A DNA stretch of 9,319 nucleotides from positions 1 through 9,319 of the forward strand of contig JAGWMH010000060.1 of the NCBI GenBank assembly GCA_028871775.1, in the 5' to 3' direction. The position numbers were made by a program, and so were the translations under genes. Shown piece by piece: positions 1-7,800 of this stretch; within the stretch, counting starts at the first letter, position 1; each line of letters starts with the position of its first letter. This DNA is from Betaproteobacteria bacterium (GTDB lineage: Bacteria; Pseudomonadota; Gammaproteobacteria; Burkholderiales; Gallionellaceae). The notes beneath the pieces were generated by a model. That model searched no databases and had not been told where the DNA came from. It saw only the letters and a program-made list of their open reading frames with translations.

Positions 1-479
1 GCGGCAAATTGCAGCACATGCCCGGCGCAATGCGCCATGAATTCAGCCAGCGGCAATTGCTGCGGATTCTGGCTGCCCGGCTCGAAGAACAGCACCTTGC
101 CTGCTTCTATTTTTGCCAGCAACGCGAGGCCGTGTGGCTCCAGTTGCGTGGAAGACGCTTGATCGGCCTGCGCGGGTTCTGCCTTGTCCTGCGTCTGATC
201 GGTGACAGGTAGATTGAGTGCGGCAAAACATGGAAAGGTGAGAAATTCAAAGTCCGCCTCCTGCACCTTGCGCCAGCGGCCTTTGAGTCCCAATTCATGC
301 ATGGCATGTTGCAGCATTGCCGAGTTGTACGGCGGCGGGAACTGGCGCAGTGCCATCTCTGCGGCAAACGGCACACGATGCACCTGACACGCGCATTGCA
401 GTGCCCAGACGAAGGTGCCGGTGCTGATTGGCAAGAGTTGTTTCTTGCCGCCAATGATGCGGTGCAGTGCGTCTTTCAT
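1..479 (-). CDS. Type I secretion ABC transporter, HlyB-like, N-terminal peptidase-like domain only (partial)
   Basis: The frame is open from an ATG at 477-479 to the window edge, giving 159 residues; the C-terminal part is outside. It matches the N-terminal C39-like domain of HlyB-type exporters in its order of motifs: FVWALQCACQVHRV near residues 23-36 lines up with HlyB's YGLYALEILAQYHNV, then LGLKGRWRKV (63-72), then PHGLALLAKI (115-124) and FFEPGSQNPQQL (131-142), matching HlyB's RHFILTKI and IFDLEQRNPRVL. No cysteine stands where the C39 protease nucleophile would be, so it is probably a non-cleaving, substrate-docking domain as in HlyB. His116 is retained. A polar linker of about 20 residues (92-113, rich in Q, D and A) lengthens the loop before His116 compared with HlyB. 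The membrane and ATPase domains, which should follow, are not visible. No clear Shine-Dalgarno precedes the ATG, and the frame stays open upstream past the hlyD stop, so the exact start is moderately certain. It is presumably co-transcribed with hlyD and supplies the energy for export of the giant RTX protein. Confidence 0.85.
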   Translation of the reverse strand, partial: MKDALHRIIGGKKQLLPISTGTFVWALQCACQVHRVPFAAEMALRQFPPPYNSAMLQHAMHELGLKGRWRKVQEADFEFLTFPCFAALNLPVTDQTQDKAEPAQADQASSTQLEPHGLALLAKIEAGKVLFFEPGSQNPQQLPLAEFMAHCAGHVLQFA

Positions 480-506
480 CTTATAAAAAGCAGTTGGTGG
501 AGTAGG

Positions 507-524
507 GGCGCGAATAATCGCGCC
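507..524 (-). other. Perfect stem-loop in the hlyD to ABC transporter gap
   Basis: In the 55-base gap (480-534) there is a perfect 6-base inverted repeat, GGCGCG and CGCGCC, around a 6-base AT-only loop. In the transcript no U-run follows directly; a short U-stretch comes only about 16 bases later, next to the ATG of the next gene. It is therefore not a convincing intrinsic terminator. It could stabilise or process the operon mRNA, or shape translation initiation of the exporter gene, which lacks a visible Shine-Dalgarno. The pairing is seen directly; the role is inferred. Confidence 0.45.
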
Positions 525-534
525 GTTACCGCGC

Positions 535-1896
535 TCACCGTTCGCGCCCCGCCTCGAATACTGTCTTCTGCACCGGCGAGAGCAGATATTCCAGCACGCT
601 GCGGCTGCCCAGATTGATTTCTGCCGTCACCTGCATTCCGGGCGTGAGCTTGTAGCGATGCCCGGCGCTTTCCAGAAAGTGTCCGGGCAAACGAATCACG
701 GCGCGATAACCCGGCCCTTCGACGGCGCTCAGGACAGGCGCATCGCGTTGCGTTTTATCCGGTTCAGTCGAATCGGGGCTGACCTGGCTGACCTCGCCGT
801 CCACCATGCCGTATTTCTGGAACGGATAAGCCGCCAGTTTCACCTGCGCATGTTGCCTGGGCTGCACAAAACCGGCATCCAGATGCGTCACCCACACTTC
901 CGCTTCCAGCGGGTCGTTCTTCGGGACAACGCTCATCACTACCGTCCCCGGCGAAACGACCGTGCCCGGTGTGTGCGTGGCAATATCCTTGACGATACCG
1001 TCCTGCGGCGCCTTGAGTTCCAGCAACTCGTGACGGTGCGCCTGCTTACCGCTTTCCTGTTGCAGCTTGCGGTACTCCCCTTCCGCCTGCACGCGCTCGT
1101 TGCGCAATTCCTGGTGATAGTTGGAAGTAATCTGTGCGATCTGCTTCTCCGACTGGCGGATGGTGGAACGCAGGCTTTGCACGGCATAGCTCTGCGCGCG
1201 CAGCTCCTGCTCCTTCTCGATACGGTCGCGGGATTTTTCGTTGGCCATGAGCTTGGAGACGAAGCCGTCCTTCACCAGCTTCTGGAATGCTTCGTCATGC
1301 TCGCGATACAGCGGAACGGTCTGCCTGAGCTTGTTTTCGATTTCCAGCGCGCTTTGCAAGTCCTGTCCAGCCTTGTCACGCTGGGCGCGCGCCGCTCCCA
1401 GCGCATCGTCATAGGCCTGGCGGCGGGCGTGATACTGGGCATCCACCTGGGCAAACAATTCCGGCGGATCGTCCGCCAATTGTTCCAGCGATGCCCCGGC
1501 AAGTTCCGCATCAATGCGCCGCAATTGCAGGCTCTTGAGATGCAGCTCGCTTTCCAGCGTGCTGCTGTCCGCATTGGAGAACACGGCATCCATGCGCGCC
1601 AGCACCTGCCCGGCGCGCACTTCATCGCCTTCGCCCACCAGTATTTCCTTGACGATGCCGGCATCGGCAGGCTGTACGATCTTGACCGAGCTTTGCGGCA
1701 CCAGCTTGCCTTGCGCCACCGCAATGATGTCCAGCCTGCCGAAAATCGCCCACAGCAACATGCTGCACAACAGAGCCAGCAGACTCCACAACACCGCGCG
1801 CGGCAAGGGCGAAGGCGGCTGGTGTTGCAGGCGCAGGATGTCGGGGGCGAAGTCGTAGGCATCCGCCTGCAACTTGCCGTGCCATTTTCCGCTCAT
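535..1896 (-). CDS. hlyD: HlyD-family periplasmic adaptor (membrane fusion protein) of type I secretion
   Basis: This 453-residue protein is close to E. coli HlyD (478). It bridges the inner-membrane ABC exporter and the outer-membrane channel. A short cytoplasmic N-terminus (1-33) precedes one membrane segment (34-53, AVLWSLLALLCSMLLWAIFG). A first lipoyl half follows (about 62-103, with GKLVP and GIVKEILVGEGDEV), then a long heptad-rich coiled coil (about 105-285) with many Q, E, R and L. The second lipoyl half comes next (about 292-337, ELKAPQDGIVKD and HTPGTVVSPGTVVMSVVP), then the beta-barrel. The C-terminus, LLSPVQKTVFEAGRER, parallels HlyD's LLSPLEESVTESLRER. The ATG lies three bases after the stop of the giant gene, so translation is probably coupled; no strong Shine-Dalgarno is visible. 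A dispersed DNA repeat at 716-740 encodes about nine extra residues (APVLSAVEG, about 386-394) without breaking the frame. The family call is firm; the specific partnership with the neighbouring genes is inferred from the operon layout. Confidence 0.95.
   Translation of the reverse strand: MSGKWHGKLQADAYDFAPDILRLQHQPPSPLPRAVLWSLLALLCSMLLWAIFGRLDIIAVAQGKLVPQSSVKIVQPADAGIVKEILVGEGDEVRAGQVLARMDAVFSNADSSTLESELHLKSLQLRRIDAELAGASLEQLADDPPELFAQVDAQYHARRQAYDDALGAARAQRDKAGQDLQSALEIENKLRQTVPLYREHDEAFQKLVKDGFVSKLMANEKSRDRIEKEQELRAQSYAVQSLRSTIRQSEKQIAQITSNYHQELRNERVQAEGEYRKLQQESGKQAHRHELLELKAPQDGIVKDIATHTPGTVVSPGTVVMSVVPKNDPLEAEVWVTHLDAGFVQPRQHAQVKLAAYPFQKYGMVDGEVSQVSPDSTEPDKTQRDAPVLSAVEGPGYRAVIRLPGHFLESAGHRYKLTPGMQVTAEINLGSRSVLEYLLSPVQKTVFEAGRER
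716..740. repeat. Short dispersed repeat, copy 1, in frame inside hlyD
   Basis: Positions 717-739 read cttcgacgg, one extra c, then gctcaggacaggc. They match the copy at 2324-2345, which lies in the opposite orientation, apart from that extra base. The repeat encodes APVLSAVEG in hlyD between the SPDSTEPDKTQ and GYRAVIRL parts of the beta-barrel region, where E. coli HlyD has no such segment. Related sequences of the type CTTCGACAGGCTCAGGAC are known to me as scattered repeats in many proteobacterial, especially betaproteobacterial, genomes. Confidence 0.75.
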
Positions 1897-1899
1897 CGC

Positions 1900-4800
1900 T
1901 TAGCCCAACATCGCCACACCGTCCTTCAACCCGGACAGCTTGTGCACCTGCTGCGGATTTGCGCCGAAGGAGGAGTTGCCCAATACGTCTTGCGCGGCAT
2001 TCAGGGAGACTGACGCCAGTGAGCCGTTCGTGCCGTACTGCCAGGCCAGGTCGCCTCCCAGCACACCTTCACTGGAATGTTCCAGATGTTTGTCCAATAG
2101 CGCATTGGCCAGTGCCCAGTGGTCTGTGGCGCCTTTGGCCGCGACGGCTTGGTCGAAGTTTTTCACCAGTGCGCCGAAATCAAACTGCCAGACAGCTTTG
2201 CCCTCCAATTTATCGTGAGAGTCTTGCATGGATTTGGACATGACATTGCTAATCATTTGCAGGTTGGCAATGCTGTGATTGCTGGGCGATGCGTACCAGT
2301 CACGGAAGGTGATCTGATCGGAAGCCTGTCCTGAGCCCGTCGAAGTGGGGCCGGCTTCAAGTATCAGGTCGTTACCGACATGGCGGAAGGCCAGGTCGCT
2401 GTTCCTGATGCCCCCGCCCAGCGACAGGGTGTTGTCCGCACCCGCGCTGGCAAGTACGATGTCCTGCCCGCCGCCCCGGTTGAAGGCGATAATGTCTGCG
2501 CCCAAGCCTGTGTTGAGGGTGTCGTTGCCGGTTCCGCCGATCAATAGGTCATTGCCCGCACCGCCGATCAGGGTGTCGTTCCCTGCGCCGCCGTTGAGCA
2601 GGTTGTTGCCGGGCTTGCCATGCTCGTCATCATGGTGCGAATGCCCATCGCTATCGCCGTGTTCATCGGCATGGTGCGAATCTTCGCCATTATTGCTGTC
2701 GCTGCATTGCTCCGCCACCACTGGTGCTCCGGCAATTGTGGCGCCGAGAGGGATGCCGCCGATGAGGGTGTCGTTGCCCGCACCGCCCTCCAGCACATCA
2801 TTTCCGGAGCCGCCCACCAACACATCGTCCGCCGCGCCGCCACGCAACCAGTCGTCATCGGCCAACCCGTACATCACATCTCTCAAGGAAGTGCCGACCA
2901 GATTATCTTCTTCACAGCTTCCCTTGGTGAGGTTGGCGACATCCAACCTGAATGCGCTGGTGGCGCTGGCGCCGGAGGTGTCGGTGGCCGTGACACTGAT
3001 GTCCCACAGCCCTGCCGAACCATCGGGCAGGGTGCTGCTGAAGGTCTGGGTATTGGCATTGAAGGTGAGCCAGGTTGGCAGGGCTGACCCATTGCTCAGG
3101 GCGGCGTTATAGGTGAGTTTGTCGCCTTGGTCTATATCGGTGAAGGCGTTGGGCGGGAGTTGGTAAGTGAATGTGCCGGTTTCCGTCGCCATCTGATCGG
3201 CCAGCGGAATGGCGGCCACAGGGGCGTCGTTGGTGCCGGTGATGGTGACGGTCAGCGTGGACGGTGTTGCGACAAAGCCATCCGTAGCCTGATAGCCGAA
3301 GGTTTCGGCCACCACTTGACCTGCTGCGAGAGACTGCACGGCTAGCGAGGCGTTGTCGAGGGCGTAGCTGTAGCTGCCGTCGGCGGCCAAAGTGAGCTGT
3401 CCGTAGCTGCCTGTTCTGAGCCCGGCATTCGCCACGCTGAGCACGGTGCCCTGATCCACGTCCGTGTCATTGGCAAGAACATTGCCGGTGGCGACGATGT
3501 TGAAGTCTTCTTGCACCGCAGCAGCATCCACCGTGGTCACTGGTGCGTCGTTGGTGCCGGTGATGGTGACGGTGAGTGTTGATGGAGTGTTAACCAACCC
3601 GTCGGTGGCTTGGTAGCCGAAGGCCTCGGTGACCGTCTGACCTTCGGCCAGCGATTGCACGGCTAGCGAGGCGTTGTCGAGAGCATAGCTGTAGCTGCCG
3701 TCGGCGGCCAAGGTGAGCTGTCCATACTGGCCGGCGAACACCCCGGCATTCGCCACGGTGAGCATGGTGCCCTGATCCACGTCCGTGTCGTTGGCGAGAA
3801 CATTGCCGGTGGCGGTGAGGGTCACGTCTTCCTGGGCGGCGGCAACATCAACGCTCGTCGCTGGTGCGTCGTTGGTGCCGGTGAGGGTGACGGTGAGTAT
3901 CGATGGAGTGTTAACCAATCCGTCGGTGGCTTGGTAGCCGAAGGCCTCGGTGACCGTTTGACCTTGTGCCAGCGATTGCACGGCTAGCGAGGCGTTGTCG
4001 AGAGCATAGGTATAGCTGCCATCCGCAGCCAGGGTCAGGCTGCCATAGTTGCCTGTTCTGAGTCCGGCGTCGGCCACGCTGAGCACGGTGCCTTGGTCCA
4101 CATCCGTGTCGTTGGCGAGGACGTTGCCGCTCGCCGCAAGGGTGATGTCCTCTTGCACTGCCACCGTATCCGCTACCGTCACAGGTGCATCGTTCACACC
4201 GGTAATGGTCATGGTGACATCCGCAGTGCTGGTCGCCCCTGCCGCATCAGCGATGGTGTAGCTGAAGGTGTCGGTGGCGGTTTGTCCTGCGGTCAGCGAT
4301 TGGTACAGGTTGCCGATGTCGTATTGCACCTCGCCATTGAGCAACGACACGGAAGCACCGGACGCGGCTTGCGATACATCAACAATATTGAGCGTGTCAC
4401 CGTAGATGGCATCCGGGTCGGTGTCGTTGGCAACTAGTGTTGCGGCACTCATCAGCACCGCACTACCGTCTTCTGTTGCCGCGCCCGTATCGGCATTGGC
4501 GGTTGGCGGATCGTTGACGTTGATGACGTTGAGCGCAAAGTTGCTGGAAGCACTCAATCCGCCCGTGTCAGTCGCTGTTACCAGCAAATCCATGTTGCCG
4601 ACATCCCCATTGAGCGGGATGCCGCTGAAGGTTTGCGTGGATGCGTCAAAGGTCAGCCAATCAGGCAATGCCGGGCCATCTGCCAGCGTGGCGGTGTAGA
4701 CCAGCACATCGCCGTTGTCGATATCACTAAAGGTGCTGGCTGGGACAGTGAAGTTGAACGGGGCATCTTCATTCGACTGTTGACCGGCAATGGGTATTGC

Positions 4801-7800
4801 ATTGACAGGAGCATCGTTGGCACCGGCGATGGTGACATCCACCGTGGCAGCCGAGGTCAAGCCCGCCGCATCGCTGATCGTATAGGTGAAACTGTCGCTC
4901 GCTGTCTGGCCTGCACCCAGTGACTGGTAGCGGTCCCCGATGTCTAATACCAGGTCGCCAACCGCATCCTGCGAAATGGTATTGCCTTGCGCCGTAACCG
5001 CATCAAAGCCGGAAAGAGCAAGTGTATCGCCGGCATTCTGGTCAGTATCATTCGCCAGCAAATCTGCAACAGCGATGGCGGTTTGCGCAGTATCCTCACT
5101 CACATTCACAGTGTCAGCCGCAGCCAAAGGCGCAGCATTCACTGGCCCGGTGCCAGTTACGGTAAGCGCAAAGTTCGTGGTCGCAGAAAGTCCGCCGCTA
5201 TCGGTAGCGGTCACAGCCACATTCAAGATGCCCGCATCGGCGCGGGCCGGTGTGCCGCTGAAAGTCTGGGCCGCAGCATCAAATGCGAGCCAAGCCGGAA
5301 GTGCCGAGCCGTCGGCCAGTGTCGCGCTGTAAGTCAGACTATCGCCATGCACGGTGTCCACATCGCTGAATACCGCACCCAATGTAGTCTTGGTCAATGC
5401 CTGCGCGCCGATGCCGAATTGCGCATCAGTCAACTGCGCGCGCACCTCGGCCTCGCTCAATCCGTTGAGGTTGCCGTTCTTGCCGTACAGATAGGCCATG
5501 TCGCCGCCGATGGCGGAGGTGTCCGAACCGCCCAGCGAGAAATCAACCAGGTGCGGCGCGAGCTGCCAGGTGGTAATGGCCGGATCGGCCGCCAGCGCGG
5601 CTTCGAATTGGTTCGCCAGCCCGGCGAAGTCGAACTGCTGGATGCGCTTGTTCAGCAGCGGATCGCTGGAATTGGGGCCATAGCCCGCCATTCCCTCAGA
5701 GACGATTTGCAGGCGATCGATGACCTTGTTGCCCTGCACCGAAGAATCGGCCCAATTCTGACCGAACCAGCTATCGAAAGTCAGGCTCTCGCCATTGCCG
5801 GTATCCAGCACCAGGTTATCCCCTTCACGGCGGAAAGCGAGATCGGCGTAGGCGACGCCGCCCAGCGATATCGTGCTCGCCTGCGTAGCAGGGCCGCTGC
5901 TCCAGGGATCGATCCAGTCGTTGCCGTCGCCCCGGTTGAACAGGATGACGTTGTTGCCGTCGTAGCCGGAAATGGTGTCGTTTCCCTGCCCTCCGATCAA
6001 GAGGTCGCTCGATGCGGAAGCGCTCAAACCGTCCACGCCCGCGCCGCCCATCAGCAGGTCGTTCGCGCCATCGGCATAGTTCATATCCGCCGTCAGCCAG
6101 TCGTTGCCGCTGCCGCCGCTCAGCAGGTCGCTGCCGCCCGCGCCGACCAGCCCGTCGTTCCCCGAGCCGCCCAGCAGCGTCTCGTCCGCTGCGGTGCCGG
6201 TAATGTAATCGTCGCCGGAAGTCTGCGCAGTCGAAAGCCGGGATTGAATCTCGGCCGTTCCCCACACCGTCCCGTCCGCGAAGGTTACCTGCTCGACCTT
6301 GTTTGCGTCGGAGAATAGCCAATTGGTCAGGGTCAGGCTGTCTCCGGCCCCGTTCACCGACATGAGCACATCGCCATACTGGTTCTGCGACACCGTCACA
6401 TCGGCGGGCGATACATCCGAGAATTGCACGGTATCCATCGGAGTGTTGTCCCACTCGTTGATCGCCACATTGCCGTCCCCGCGTACGAAGGTGTAAACAT
6501 CGTTGCCGCCGCTGCCGTCCCGGAACGCGCCATAGGCCGGCCAAACCTGATCTGGCGTGCCGCTATCCGCGACATCCTCCAGGAAGGAAGCGGAGGAAGA
6601 TTGGCCACCCACCACATAGCTGAATGCCTGCCCTTCCGTGGCGGACTGATCGGCCAATGGTTCGATCACCGTCGGAGCATCGTTCATATTGAGCACATCA
6701 AGGTGTAAACTGCTATTCGCACTGACTCCATTTATGTCTGTCGCCGTCACGGTAACATCAAGCGAACCGACATCCCAATTGCTCGCAACTCCGCTGAAAA
6801 TTCCCGTGGTTGAATCGAAGCTCAGCCAGGAAGGCAAGGCACTGCCGTCCGCCAACATGGCGCTGTAGGTATAAGCAGCTCCGCTGGATACAAAAAATGG
6901 ATTTTGCGACAAAGTGAAACTGAATTGCCCACCTTGGCGAGTGGCCTGATTGGGCAGGTGTTGCTGAAGGACAGAACCATTCAGCACATCATTGAGCGTA
7001 AACACATCGCCGTTGGCAAATTTGATCTCCTGAATGGCAGACTTGTCCCACCGCAGATTACTTGAATACCACCCGACATTGACGCTATCTCCACCACCAA
7101 AATCCAGAACGGTATTCCCATTTTGGTCAACAGTAGCGACCATCATTTCCGGGGTAATGTACTCGCCTAGCACCAACGTATTTATCTCGGTGACACGCTC
7201 TTCGCCCGATTCCCCTCCCCAGCGCCAAGGTCTGTCGTCAATAATATCCGCGCCGTCTCCATGGTTGAAAAGGTACACATCATTTCCCACGCCGCCATCC
7301 AAATAATCGTTGCCCTGCCCGCCGATCAAGGTGTCGCCACCGGCATCGCCAATCAGGATATCGTCGCCTGCCAAGCCAATTAAATGGTCGTCCTGAGAAG
7401 TCCCGTAAAGCATATCGCTCTCGGTACTGCCAATTTGGCTGAGTCCGCCGCTCATGGCAATCAACTGATCGAGCGTAAATGTCGCTCCGTCGGCGAATTT
7501 GACATTCTGAATGGCCAAGTCGTTTATCCAGCCGATATTGACGCTGTCGCCGTTGTTACCAGCCATCAGCGATACTGTCTGCGCCGCACTGTCATATGCA
7601 GGCCTGATCATGTCGGCCGTAATGCCGGCACCGAAACTTATAGTGTTAGTATCGCTTGGCCCTCCTTGGTATGTAACATTCGCGCTGTCCGTAATTGCGT
7701 CGGTGCCATCGCCAAGGTTATAGACGTAAGTATCGTTCCCGGCGCCGCCTTCCAACGTGTCGTCGCCCGCACCGCCGATCAGAACATCGTTGCCCGCATC

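Noticed and set aside
107..454. A 115-codon minus-strand open frame
   Set aside because: It is in a different frame from the HlyB-like protein, which matches the C39-like domain across the same bases.
507..524. Intrinsic terminator after hlyD
   Set aside because: The stem is only six bases and is not followed directly by a U-run; the exporter gene starts 28 bases later and belongs functionally with the operon.
658..2013. A 451-codon plus-strand open frame opposite hlyD
   Set aside because: It is antisense to a clearly recognisable HlyD protein, shows no recognisable domain, and is rich in H, R, L and Q as expected for the shadow of a GC-rich gene.
4987..6318. A 443-codon plus-strand open frame opposite the giant gene
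   Set aside because: The minus frame has well-defined RTX and CADG domains across the same bases; the plus-strand product resembles no family and has shadow-like composition.
1900..6700. Two separate genes fused by assembly error in the middle of the giant frame
   Set aside because: The frame is continuous across both junctions and matching CADG halves flank the RTX segment, which fits a real insertion better than a chimeric assembly; read coverage over 5389 and 6609 would settle it.
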